Made by a program: the position numbers and the translations under genes
Shown here: positions 7,271 to 14,421 of the stretch, piece by piece
Layout: every line of letters starts with the position of its first letter
Numbering within the stretch: the stretch's first letter is position 1
The notes under the pieces: model-generated
What the model saw: the letters and a program-made list of their open reading frames with translations, nothing else
What the model was told of the DNA's origin: nothing
Databases searched by the model: none
Origin: VFBF01 sp964530695
Lineage (GTDB): Bacteria > Pseudomonadota > Alphaproteobacteria > Caulobacterales > Aquidulcibacteraceae
Length of the DNA: 37,540 nt
Assembly: GCA_964530695.1 (NCBI GenBank)
Contig: CAZGYQ010000022.1
Location: 1-37,540 of the forward strand
Direction of reading: 5' to 3'

Positions 7271-7585
7271 GTGACGGACCTCACCCTCTCATCCGCCGCC
7301 GCCGCCCGCATCAACGCCATCTCGGACGGCGGGGGCCTGCGCGTGGCCGTCGAGGGCGGGGGGTGCTCGGGCTTTTCCTACGAGATCGACATCGTGCCCG
7401 GCCCCGACGCCGAGGACATCGTCGTCGAGCGCGACGGCGCGCGGCTCTTCGTGGATCCCGTCTCCATCGCCTTCCTGAAGGGCTCGGAGGTGGACTGGGT
7501 GGAGGAGATCATCGGCTCGAGCTTCAAGGTCCGGAACCCGAACGCGAAGTCGAGCTGCGGGTGCGGGGTGAGCTTTTCGGTGTGA
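7271..7585 (+). CDS. erpA: A-type iron-sulfur cluster carrier (HesB/IscA/ErpA family)
   Basis: Small scaffold/carrier that passes Fe-S clusters to apoproteins. The 104-residue product has the three family cysteines: Cys32 in GGGCSGFSYEID and the C-terminal pair Cys96 and Cys98 in SSCGCG. The fold begins with LTLSSAAAARINAI. The start codon is GTG at 7271, with AAGGA eight or so bases upstream. Genes of this family next to dgt are common in alphaproteobacteria, where they are often named erpA. The symbol rests on that context; iscA or sufA cannot be excluded from sequence alone. It is divergent from dgt across palindromic repeat copy B. Confidence 0.9.
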   Translation: MTDLTLSSAAAARINAISDGGGLRVAVEGGGCSGFSYEIDIVPGPDAEDIVVERDGARLFVDPVSIAFLKGSEVDWVEEIIGSSFKVRNPNAKSSCGCGVSFSV

Positions 7586-7638
7586 CTTGACCTTCCCCTC
7601 CGGCCGCGCGCTAGCACTGGCGCACACGGAGGCCCGCC

Positions 7639-8310
7639 ATGGACGTCGACACAGCGATCAGATCCCGCATCTCCACGCGCGTGTTCAAGCCGGACCCGCT
7701 GCCGGAGAAGCTCGTGCGCGAGATCCTCGACGTGGCGCGCTGGGCGCCGTCGGGCGGCAATGTTCAGCCCTGGAAGGTGATCTGCGTCAGCGGCGCTGAA
7801 CGCGACAAGGTGATCGAACTCGCGCGTGCGGCCGCGCAGGCCAATCCCGCCGGCGAGGTCGGCGACTATCCGATCTATCCCGAAGAGCTCTGGGAGCCCC
7901 ACCGCTCGTGGCGCTACAAGGTCGGCGAGGACATGTATGCGCTGCTCGGCATTCCGCGCGAGGACAAGATGGCGCGCTTCGCCCATCTCGCGCGCAACAT
8001 GGAGTTCTTCGGCGCGCCGGTGGCGCTCTTCTTCATCATCGACAAGCGCATGGGCCACGGGCAGTGGGCGCACATGGGCATGTTCATGCAGTCCGTCGCG
8101 CTCGCGTGCGAGGCGCGCGGCGTCGCCACCTGCATGCAGGAATTCTGGGCCCGCTCCCGAGAGACGCTGAAGAAGCACTTCGCGCTGCCGGACACGGAAA
8201 TGATCTATTGCGGCATGGCGCTGGGCTACGCGGATCCGTCGGCGAAGGTGAACACGCTGCGTTCGGATCGCGCGGAGGTGGATGAGTTCGCGGCGTTCAA
8301 GGGATTCTAG
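7639..8310 (+). CDS. Nitroreductase family flavoprotein
   Basis: FMN-dependent NAD(P)H oxidoreductase of the nitroreductase fold, 223 residues. The N-terminal SRISTRVFKPDPLPEKLV and ARWAPSGGNVQPWK (34-47) are the FMN-binding marks, and CGMALGYADPSAKVN is the usual C-terminal block. The substrate is unknown; relatives reduce nitroaromatics or quinones or act in unsaturated-bond reduction. The ATG is preceded by GGAGG a few bases upstream. It ends in the 25-bp inverted repeat at 8313 and faces the next gene convergently. A second, distinct nitroreductase is encoded at 11369. Confidence 0.92.
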   Translation: MDVDTAIRSRISTRVFKPDPLPEKLVREILDVARWAPSGGNVQPWKVICVSGAERDKVIELARAAAQANPAGEVGDYPIYPEELWEPHRSWRYKVGEDMYALLGIPREDKMARFAHLARNMEFFGAPVALFFIIDKRMGHGQWAHMGMFMQSVALACEARGVATCMQEFWARSRETLKKHFALPDTEMIYCGMALGYADPSAKVNTLRSDRAEVDEFAAFKGF

Positions 8311-8312
8311 AG

Positions 8313-8379
8313 GGGAGCGCGGGCCTTCAGGCCCGCACAGGTCTCCGAAGAAAATGCGGGCCTGAAGGCCCGCGCTCCC
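8313..8379. terminator. Long inverted repeat between convergent genes
   Basis: Perfect 25-bp arms (8313-8337 and 8355-8379) separated by 17 bp, with the core GCGGGCCTTCAGGCCCGC present in each arm. Each arm is itself palindromic, so either one long stem or two smaller hairpins can form. It lies exactly between the stop codons of the nitroreductase (+) and the small membrane protein (-), which suits a bidirectional terminator. T-runs are lacking. The same GGGCCTTCAGGCCC motif is a frequent kind of extragenic repeat in GC-rich genomes. Confidence 0.65.
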
Positions 8380-8381
8380 TG

Positions 8382-8717
8382 CTACTTTCGCGGCCCGCGT
8401 CCGAAATCAAGCACGCCGTCCTCGCTCACGTCGACGATCGCGAAGAAAACACCCAGCAGCAGGAGCCAGCCGAGCGGCGCGAGGATCGCAGGTCCCGCCC
8501 AGTGCTCAACGCCCTGCCGGTGCAGCGCCCACGCATACGCCGTCGCGCCGACGCAGGCGAAGGGCAGCGTCCACGCGGCGAACACGGCGATGGCGTAGAG
8601 GCGCTTCGACTGCCACCACGCCTGCCCGTCGGCGGTCATGAGCTTTCCCGCCCGGCGCACGGCCGCGTAGGCAAGGAAGAGGTTGAACGCGGTGAAGGCG
8701 GCGAGAAAGACGGTCAT
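8382..8717 (-). CDS. Small three-helix membrane protein of unknown function
   Basis: A 111-residue protein starting MTVFLAAFTAFNLFLAY at the ATG at 8717. Three predicted membrane segments lie near 2-20, 42-66 and 78-99, the first two joined by a short basic loop. The C-terminal tail has an acidic DVSEDGVLDFGRG stretch. A longer reading from 8834 would run into the cysE coding region on the same strand and adds a basic, non-membrane segment, so the internal ATG is preferred. I do not recognise the family. It lies 35 bp downstream of cysE and may be in one transcript with it. Confidence 0.65.
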   Translation of the reverse strand: MTVFLAAFTAFNLFLAYAAVRRAGKLMTADGQAWWQSKRLYAIAVFAAWTLPFACVGATAYAWALHRQGVEHWAGPAILAPLGWLLLLGVFFAIVDVSEDGVLDFGRGPRK

Positions 8718-8752
8718 GGCGGCGAGCCTAGCACGGTGGGGCGCGCAAGTGG

Positions 8753-9610
8753 TCAGATTCCGTCGCCGTAGGAGCTCAGCACGGCCTCGTCGAGGAGCTG
8801 GTCCATCTTCTTCGACGGCGATTCTTCGCAACAAACCCCGCCCACCGGCTTGGCGGGCACGCCCGCGACCGTGCAGCGCGCCGGTACGTCGGTCAGCACA
8901 ACGGAACCCGCCGCGATCCGCGCCTCGTCGCCCACCGTGATGTTGCCGAGCACTTTCGCGCCGGCGCTGATCAGCACGCCGCGCCCGATCTTGGGGTGGC
9001 GGTCGCCCTTTTCCTTGCCCGTGCCGCCGAGCGTCACCGAATGCAGCATGGAGACATCGTCGCCCACGACCGCCGTCTCGCCGATGACGATGCCGTGCGC
9101 GTGGTCGATGAAGACCCCCGAGCCGATCTTCGCGGCGGGATGGATGTCCACCGAGAAAAGCTCGCTGATGCGGCTTTGAAGATAGAAGGCCAACTCCTCG
9201 CGCTCATGGCGCCAGAGCCAGTTGGAAATCCGATAGGCCTGCAGGCCCGCATAACCTTTATAATAGAGGAACGGCTGCAGGTAGGTGCGGCACGCGGGAT
9301 CGCGCTCGCGCACGACGCGCATGTCGCGCTCGGCCTGGCGTGCGATTTCAGGTTCGGCGAGATACGCCTCCTGCGCGACTTCACGCAGATGAAGCGGGTT
9401 CATGTCCCCGCCGCCGAGCTTGGAGGCGAGGTGATACGACAGCGCATCCTCGATGCGCTCGTGGTGCAGGATCGTGGCGTGGAGCAGGCTCGCCAGCAGC
9501 GGCTCCTCGGCGGCGGCCTGCATGGATTCCACCCGCAACTGGGACCACACGCCGCCGGAGTTCTCCAGCGAGCGCGGCGCGGATACGGCGCGGGTCTGTG
9601 TGTCTGCCAT
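8753..9610 (-). CDS. cysE: Serine O-acetyltransferase
   Basis: Transfers acetyl from acetyl-CoA to L-serine to give O-acetylserine, the first committed step of cysteine synthesis. The 285-residue protein has the N-terminal helical SAT domain (about 25-140) and then a left-handed beta-helix of hexapeptide repeats. The catalytic segment is FIDHAHGIVIGETAVVGDDV (the DHAHG His), and HSVTLGGTGKEKGDRHPKIG follows. The C-terminal tail after GGVCCEESPSKKMDQLLDE is long, as in CysE enzymes that are feedback-inhibited or form the cysteine synthase complex; it does not end in Ile in the classic way except for the final DGI. GGAGAG lies before the ATG. The Nudix gene lies 18 bp upstream on the same strand. 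Confidence 0.94.
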   Translation of the reverse strand: MADTQTRAVSAPRSLENSGGVWSQLRVESMQAAAEEPLLASLLHATILHHERIEDALSYHLASKLGGGDMNPLHLREVAQEAYLAEPEIARQAERDMRVVRERDPACRTYLQPFLYYKGYAGLQAYRISNWLWRHEREELAFYLQSRISELFSVDIHPAAKIGSGVFIDHAHGIVIGETAVVGDDVSMLHSVTLGGTGKEKGDRHPKIGRGVLISAGAKVLGNITVGDEARIAAGSVVLTDVPARCTVAGVPAKPVGGVCCEESPSKKMDQLLDEAVLSSYGDGI

Positions 9611-9628
9611 TGCGCGCTCTCCGATCGC

Positions 9629-10216
9629 CTATTTCCCAAGCATGGCCGCGGCGAGGCCTGCATCGATTTCGCCCGTCGACGCCATGTGGTGCGCCCTGAG
9701 AACAGTCGCAACCGTCATGGCGTCCGTGATCCGTCCGGCCGCCACATCCGCAAGGACTTCGCGGAACGGGACCAGGCGGTTACGCAGGATCTCCACCGGC
9801 TCCGGCGCATGCACGCCGGGGGAGAGCCCGGTGGCAAGATAGCATATCGCCTGCTCGTCGGTGACCGAATTGGACAAGTCCATCTTAACTATGGGCTCAA
9901 GACGCAAGGCGCGCACGCCCGCCTCCTCCTCCAGTTCGCGGCGCGCGCAGTCGAGCGGCTCTTCCCCCGCCTCGCAGCCCCCTTCCGGCATCTCCCAAGA
10001 GTATCGCCCGAGCGGCACGCGCCACTGGCCGACAAGATGCACATGCCCCTCATCGGTGATGGGCAACACGCCGACGGCGAGCTTTTTGAAGCGCACGATG
10101 CCGTAGATGCGCTGCTGCCCCGCGGGATCAATCACCTCCTGCTCGACGAGCTTGAGCCACGGATTTTCAAAGGCGGTGGAGGCGGCGAGGAAGATCCAGG
10201 GATTGTGTTCGGTCAT
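9629..10216 (-). CDS. Nudix hydrolase (ADP-ribose pyrophosphatase-like)
   Basis: The 195-residue protein has a complete Nudix box at about 79-101, reading G-G-C-E-A-G-E-E...R-R-E-L-E-E-E-A-G-V, which supplies the Mg2+ ligands for cleaving nucleoside diphosphates linked to X. The N-terminal NPWLKLVEQEVIDPAG and VVxLP-like VGVLPITDEGHVHLVGQWR resemble ADP-ribose or nucleotide-sugar Nudix enzymes. The exact substrate cannot be read off. It lies upstream of cysE on the same strand with an 18-bp gap, so they probably share a promoter in the 10217-10290 divergent region. The ribosome site before the ATG is weak. Confidence 0.9.
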   Translation of the reverse strand: MTEHNPWIFLAASTAFENPWLKLVEQEVIDPAGQQRIYGIVRFKKLAVGVLPITDEGHVHLVGQWRVPLGRYSWEMPEGGCEAGEEPLDCARRELEEEAGVRALRLEPIVKMDLSNSVTDEQAICYLATGLSPGVHAPEPVEILRNRLVPFREVLADVAAGRITDAMTVATVLRAHHMASTGEIDAGLAAAMLGK

Positions 10217-10290
10217 GTGGTGTTATTCGCACGGCGCGAGGCGACGGCAAGGGCCGAGCGGTCCAACGCGGTTGAGGGACTGGCGACGGC

Positions 10291-10863
10291 ATGAAACAAC
10301 ACACCGCCATGAAGATCGAAACCGAACGGCTGATCCTGCGTCCCCCGGTGCGTGAAGATTTCGACGCATGGGCGATGATGGAAGAAGACGAGAGCGTGAA
10401 AGCGAACACCGGCTCCGTGCAGGACCGCCGGGAGAGCTGGAGCCAGCTTCTCGCGATGGCGGGGCACTGGACCATCGTCGGCTGGGGCGCGCTGTGCGCG
10501 GTCGAGAAGTCCACGGGCCGCTTCATAGGCCGCTTTGGCCCGTCGCGCCCATTCGGATGGCCGTGCATCGAAGTCGGCTGGATGTTGTTGCCGGAATTTC
10601 AGGGAAAGGGCTACGCGCTCGAAGGCGCCGCCGCCGCAATGGACTTCGTATTCTTCGAACTGAAGGTACCGCGAGTCATCCACACCATCCGCCCTGCGAA
10701 CATCGCATCGCGGAAGCTGGCCGAAAAACTCGGATCGAAAAATCTCGGCCCGATCCCCTTGCCGCCGCCGTATCAGGACATCCCAAACGACGAGTGGTCG
10801 CAGACGGCGGAGGAATGGCGCCTGAACCGGGTGCGACTTGGCCGAACGGGAGGACACGCATGA
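10291..10863 (+). CDS. GNAT-family N-acetyltransferase (RimJ/RimL-like)
   Basis: The 190-residue protein begins METERLILRPPVREDF-like (TERLILRPP at about 11-19), the standard start of RimJ/RimL-type GNAT domains. The acetyl-CoA loop lies in LLPEFQGKGYALEGAAAAMDF (about 98-118). Members acetylate protein N termini, ribosomal proteins or small amines; the substrate here is unknown. A second in-frame ATG (MKIETERL) six codons in is an alternative start. The stop overlaps the start of the MaoC gene by 4 bp (ATGA), so the two are translationally coupled. Confidence 0.88.
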   Translation: MKQHTAMKIETERLILRPPVREDFDAWAMMEEDESVKANTGSVQDRRESWSQLLAMAGHWTIVGWGALCAVEKSTGRFIGRFGPSRPFGWPCIEVGWMLLPEFQGKGYALEGAAAAMDFVFFELKVPRVIHTIRPANIASRKLAEKLGSKNLGPIPLPPPYQDIPNDEWSQTAEEWRLNRVRLGRTGGHA

Positions 10864-11327
10864 TGCCCCTCGATCCCTTCTCCCGGCCGCTTGTTCCGCC
10901 GCGCACATTCGATCGGCTCGAGATCGGCGAGCGTTTTCCGTGTCCCGCGCGCACGCTGACGGACGCGCACTTCACGGCGTTCCAGGCGCTTTCCGGCGAC
11001 AATCATCCGATCCACTACGACCGCGAATACTGCCGCGCGCAGGGCCATCCCGATCTCCTTGCGCACGGGCTGCAGGTGCTCTGCCTGACGGCGGCGGGCG
11101 CAGGGCTCTTCCCGCATGTGATCGCCGAGAAGCTCGTCGGCTTCACAGAGGTGCATGCGAAATTCCTGAAGGGCGTCTTTCCCGGCGACACGCTCTATCC
11201 TCTGCTCGAAATCACCGAACTGAAGCGCCAGAGCACCACCGGCGTCGTGACGATGCGGGCCACGGTCGAGAACCAGAAGGGCGAGATCGTGCTCGAAGGC
11301 AGCCACGCGTATCTTGTGCGGCTCTAG
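10860..11327 (+). CDS. MaoC-like (R)-specific hydratase/dehydratase
   Basis: A 155-residue hotdog-fold protein. The segment FQALSGDNHPIHYDREYCRA followed by GHPDLLAHGLQVLCL is the MaoC hydratase signature (catalytic Asp and His in D-N-H-P-I-H, then A-H-G). Relatives hydrate trans-2-enoyl-CoA or dehydrate (R)-3-hydroxyacyl-CoA, or act in 2-methylfumaryl/mesaconyl-CoA-type steps. The start is the ATG at 10860 overlapping the GNAT stop; a second ATG follows at once. GGGAGGA lies just upstream at good spacing. Confidence 0.88.
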   Translation: MMPLDPFSRPLVPPRTFDRLEIGERFPCPARTLTDAHFTAFQALSGDNHPIHYDREYCRAQGHPDLLAHGLQVLCLTAAGAGLFPHVIAEKLVGFTEVHAKFLKGVFPGDTLYPLLEITELKRQSTTGVVTMRATVENQKGEIVLEGSHAYLVRL

Positions 11328-11368
11328 CCAGGCTTGCGCCCGGCGGCGGCTCGCGCCATGAGGCGGTC

Positions 11369-11998
11369 ATGTGCATTGATCCCGCACTCGTCCCCGCTGC
11401 GCCGCGCGAGAACGAGCCGACCGCCCTCCCGCACCCTTCGCTAGACACGCTGAAGCTGATGGCCGCGCGCCGTTCGCCCAAGCCCTTCCATCTCGCCGAG
11501 CCCGCGCCCAGCGCGGCGCAGCTCGATGCGATCCTGCGGCTGGCCGCGCGCACGCCAGATCACGGCAAGCTCAATCCCTGGCGCTTCATCGTGTTTGAGG
11601 GCGAGGCGCGCCATCGCGCGGGCGATGCGCTCGCCGCCGTCATGACCAGGCAAGGTGAGGTATCAGAGGAAACGATCAAGGCGACACGCGAAAGCCTTGC
11701 GCGCGCGCCGATGGTGATCGCCGTGGTCTCCACCGCGAAGCCGCACGTGAAGATACCGGAATGGGAGCAGGTGCTGTCGGCGGGCGCGGTCAGCTACGGG
11801 CTCATCCTCGCAGCACACGCCTTCGGGTTCGGCGCGGTCTGGCTCACGGGCTGGCCGACCTACGATGCTGGCGCACGCACGGCGCTTGGCCTCAAGGATG
11901 ACGAGAAGCTCGCCGCGCTCATCCACATTGGCACGCAGACTGAATCACAGCCGGAGCGGACGCGACCGGAGATGGCCGCGATCGTCACACGTTTCTAG
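11369..11998 (+). CDS. Nitroreductase family protein (YdjA-like)
   Basis: A 209-residue FMN oxidoreductase of the single-domain nitroreductase group. LKLMAARRSPKPFHLAEPAPS is the usual N-terminal RRS block, and LAARTPDHGKLNPWRFIVFEG is the FMN/dimer segment with the TPDHG-K-x-x-P-W-R pattern of YdjA relatives. The C terminus carries GLKDDEKLAALIHIGT. I place the start at the ATG at 11369; no strong ribosome site is visible, and an internal ATG at 11459 is too close to the conserved RRS block to be preferred. Its stop codon overlaps that of the convergent L,D-transpeptidase-like gene within CTAG (11995-11998). Confidence 0.88.
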   Translation: MCIDPALVPAAPRENEPTALPHPSLDTLKLMAARRSPKPFHLAEPAPSAAQLDAILRLAARTPDHGKLNPWRFIVFEGEARHRAGDALAAVMTRQGEVSEETIKATRESLARAPMVIAVVSTAKPHVKIPEWEQVLSAGAVSYGLILAAHAFGFGAVWLTGWPTYDAGARTALGLKDDEKLAALIHIGTQTESQPERTRPEMAAIVTRF

Positions 11999-12594
11999 CG
12001 ACCCGCGAAGATCAACACGCCGTCTTCAAGCCGGTTCACGACCTCCGCGATTAGCGGTGTCTCGACGACGAAGCATCCGAATGACCGCCCCGGCTTGCCG
12101 TGCGTGCGCCGCCAGTCGGTATCCATGTAAGGCGCGGAATGCAGCACCACTGCGCGCTCTTCTGCGTTCGAGTTGCGCGCCGGATCGAGCCCGCGCAGGC
12201 GCAGCGAGAGCCCGTGCGCGCCCATGTAGCGACGCAGCGCGATATAGGGGCCAAGCGAGGAGGCGTTCGAGCCAGGATCATTCGAGAAGAAATTCGGCAC
12301 ACCGACGTGGGCGGGATCGGATCCCCTGCCGTGAGCCGTCAGATACGCGCTCACAGCGCCCGTCGTCAGATCGACGACAAAGAAGCGCGGCCTGTCTGAA
12401 GGGCGGGAGAAGTCGACGACGGCGATCCGGTCGCGGCGGGCCTCCGCGTGATCGCGCCACGCTTGCAGCGCCTGGGTGAGCAGTTCGCCGCGCACCGCGC
12501 CCTGGGGATCGACGACGACGCCGTTGAGGACCACGCTCGCCTGTGCAGGAGCCGCAAAGAACAGCACGGCCAGCGCAGCGATCAGCAGTCTCAT
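11995..12594 (-). CDS. Secreted murein L,D-transpeptidase catalytic-domain protein
   Basis: A 199-residue exported protein of the YkuD_2-type family. It has a signal peptide, MRLLIAALAVLFFAAPAQA (1-19), and a domain with VVDLTTGAVSAYLTAHGRGSD. The putative catalytic region is VVLHSAPYM, then GKPGRSFGCFVV with Ser-Phe-Gly-Cys, where the Cys is the expected nucleophile. Relatives are predicted to act on periplasmic peptidoglycan cross-links. The ATG at 12594 has GGGAGGACG just upstream; a longer reading to 12747 would overlap queF and lose the signal peptide. It lies 20 bp downstream of queF on the same strand and ends convergently with the nitroreductase. Confidence 0.85.
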   Translation of the reverse strand: MRLLIAALAVLFFAAPAQASVVLNGVVVDPQGAVRGELLTQALQAWRDHAEARRDRIAVVDFSRPSDRPRFFVVDLTTGAVSAYLTAHGRGSDPAHVGVPNFFSNDPGSNASSLGPYIALRRYMGAHGLSLRLRGLDPARNSNAEERAVVLHSAPYMDTDWRRTHGKPGRSFGCFVVETPLIAEVVNRLEDGVLIFAGR

Positions 12595-12614
12595 CGTCGT
12601 CCTCCCGAACAACC

Positions 12615-13079
12615 CTAGCCCCGTCCCCGATATGGCGCGACGCCCTGATCCGGCAGCCAGAGCCCCTCCGGAGGCGCGCCCGTCTGCCAGAACACGTCGA
12701 TCGGGATGCCGCCGCGGGGGTACCAGTATCCGCCGATACGGAGCCACCGGGGCGCAATCGCGTCAACGATGCGCTTGCCGACATAGACAGTGCACGCCTC
12801 GTGGAAGGCGCCGTGATTGCGGAAGCTCTGCAGGAAGAGCTTCAGGCTCTTGGACTCAACGATCCAGTCGCCCGGCGCATAATCTATGACGAGATGGCCG
12901 AAATCGGGCTGGCCGGTGACCGGGCACAGCGAAGTGAACTCGGGCGCGGCGAAGCGCGCGAGGTAGAGGGCGTCGGGATGGGGATTGGCCGCGCGCTCGA
13001 GGACCGCGGCCTGCGGGGACGCGGGCGCCTCCACATGGGCGCCCAGCTGGGTGAACCCGGTTTCGACAGGATCTGACAT
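12615..13079 (-). CDS. queF: NADPH-dependent 7-cyano-7-deazaguanine reductase
   Basis: Reduces preQ0 to preQ1 in queuosine biosynthesis. The 154-residue protein is the short, unimodular type I QueF. The active-site block is EFTSLCPVTGQPDFGH with the nucleophile Cys52 and the conserved Asp59. ESKSLKLFLQSFRNHGAFHE is the family substrate-binding helix, where the E-S-K-S-L-K and H-E motifs are diagnostic. The C terminus has RIGGYWYPRGGIPIDVFW. A 7-bp GC hairpin (13092-13098/13106-13112) lies just upstream between the previous gene and this start. Confidence 0.95.
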   Translation of the reverse strand: MSDPVETGFTQLGAHVEAPASPQAAVLERAANPHPDALYLARFAAPEFTSLCPVTGQPDFGHLVIDYAPGDWIVESKSLKLFLQSFRNHGAFHEACTVYVGKRIVDAIAPRWLRIGGYWYPRGGIPIDVFWQTGAPPEGLWLPDQGVAPYRGRG

Positions 13080-13091
13080 GGGGGTTTGCTA

Positions 13092-13112
13092 GCGCGCGCC
13101 GCGGACGCGCGC
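13092..13112. other. Short GC hairpin upstream of queF
   Basis: Arms GCGCGCG (13092-13098) and CGCGCGC (13106-13112) enclose a 7-nt loop in the 45-bp gap between the PcfJ-like gene and queF. It could be a weak terminator of the upstream gene or simply a GC-rich spacer. Confidence 0.4.
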
Positions 13113-13124
13113 CAGCATTCCTCC

Positions 13125-14162
13125 TCAGCCTTCCTGGTAGATCCCGAAGGCCGTCAGCGCCGGATCCTGCGGGTTGATCCAGTCGTGATCGAGGCCGGCG
13201 AGCTGGCGCAGCGCCGCCAGGATGTCGCCCCCGGAACGCCCGACGCGCACCCCGGCCGCGCGCACCGCCAGAACCGTGGCCGCGCGCTCCTCGGGGCCGA
13301 GCAGCGCGTTGCCGATCCCGCGCGCCTCCTCCAGCCGCCAGCCGAAGAAGCCGTCGCGGGCGAAGGCGAGCGCCGCAGGCGGAGGACCCGCCCACTCGTA
13401 GAGCGCCACCGTTCCCAGCGCCGCGCGATCGGCGTAGGTCGCAAGGCAGTTGCGGAAGCGCCGCCCCGCATCCTCCAGCGCCGTCGTCCCGCCGAGCCGA
13501 CGCATGTCGGGGTGGACGGGGAACGGCGCGGGATCGAAGCGCTGGGGCGCCATGTCTTGCGCCGCCATCGCGAAGAGGCGCTCCGGCCCGGTTGCACGGA
13601 CCCAGCGCGCCACGGCGGCGTCCGCAGCCGGTTGACCGCGCACGTCGCGGATCGCCGTCCACGCCGCGTCGAGCGCCCGCGCCGCCTCAGGCCCCGCGAT
13701 GTGACGCGCGATGGCATGCACGCGCAGGGCGCGCGGCATGTCGTCGAGCGCCTTGACCGTGGCGGCGGTGATCTCAGGCGTCTGCATCAGCACGGCCGCT
13801 GCGCCTTCATCGGCGAACAGCTCATACAGACGCAGATAGTCCACGCCGTCCCACGGCGCCTCGCCGATGCGCCCGAGGGCCTTCACGAAGCCGACCGGCG
13901 GATCGCCGAGATAACGACGCGCGACCACGTCCGCACGCTCCCCGTAGAGCGCGTCGGCGAGCCGGCGCGCATCATCACGCTCGCCGACGGCGAGGACGAT
14001 ATGCGCCAGGTGACGCCGTTGCGCCGGCATCTCCAGATAGGCCCCGTGCGGGGCGGCCCACACATGCGCGACGCGCGCGGCGTGCTCGCCGGCGAGAAAG
14101 CGCAGGGTCGGCGTCGGTTCTGCCGGACGCACGTCATGCGCCAGCCGCGCCATGAGCTTCAT
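13125..14162 (-). CDS. Conserved hypothetical protein with PcfJ-like C-terminal region
   Basis: I do not recognise a characterised family. The 345-residue product is Ala/Arg-rich, soluble and without a signal peptide or membrane helix. Residues 1-190 look like an all-alpha region of repeated short helices. The C-terminal part has the pattern ALEDAGRRFRNCLATYADRA, then TVALYEWAGPPPAALAF, GFFGWRLEEARGIGN and a final helix. This recalls the N-C-x-x-x-Y...al...E...G..N layout of PcfJ-like proteins of plasmids and phages, but the match is by eye only. GGAGG precedes the ATG at 14162, which gives confidence that it is a real gene. It lies upstream of queF on the same strand. Confidence 0.7.
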   Translation of the reverse strand: MKLMARLAHDVRPAEPTPTLRFLAGEHAARVAHVWAAPHGAYLEMPAQRRHLAHIVLAVGERDDARRLADALYGERADVVARRYLGDPPVGFVKALGRIGEAPWDGVDYLRLYELFADEGAAAVLMQTPEITAATVKALDDMPRALRVHAIARHIAGPEAARALDAAWTAIRDVRGQPAADAAVARWVRATGPERLFAMAAQDMAPQRFDPAPFPVHPDMRRLGGTTALEDAGRRFRNCLATYADRAALGTVALYEWAGPPPAALAFARDGFFGWRLEEARGIGNALLGPEERAATVLAVRAAGVRVGRSGGDILAALRQLAGLDHDWINPQDPALTAFGIYQEG

Positions 14163-14373
14163 GGCGACCTCCTGTCAGTCATCGGGTGCGCACGCCCGCG
14201 ACTGGGCGCACGTCACCACGCGGCGAAAACGATGCGCCGTCGACGTCTCAGCTGAAGGAAGTGCGCTCCGGACATTGGCCCGCACGCATCCAGCCGAGAC
14301 GCCTCTTCGGCGCTGGCGATAGCTTGGATGCGTGTGCTTGCATTGGGGCCTTGGTCTTTCCACGGAACGAGGG

Positions 14374-14413
14374 CGCGTGGTTACGTGAACTCACGCGAAA
14401 AATCAATAACCAC
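14374..14413. terminator. Interleaved inverted repeats after the EamA transporter gene
   Basis: Outer arms GTGGTTA (14377-14383) and TAACCAC (14407-14413) enclose a small CGTGA/TCACG stem (14384-14388/14391-14395). CGCGTG/CACGCG (14374-14379/14392-14397) can form an alternative stem. It lies just past the stop of the minus-strand EamA gene, in a locally AT-richer patch, and probably terminates that message. The rest of 14163-14373 shows no gene; it should contain the promoter of the PcfJ-like gene, but no clear boxes stand out. Confidence 0.4.
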
Positions 14414-14421
14414 GGGCGTTT

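Noticed and set aside
13080..13124. preQ1 riboswitch before queF
   Set aside because: The gap is 45 bp and holds only a GC hairpin, without the A-rich tail and pseudoknot pairing of preQ1 riboswitches.
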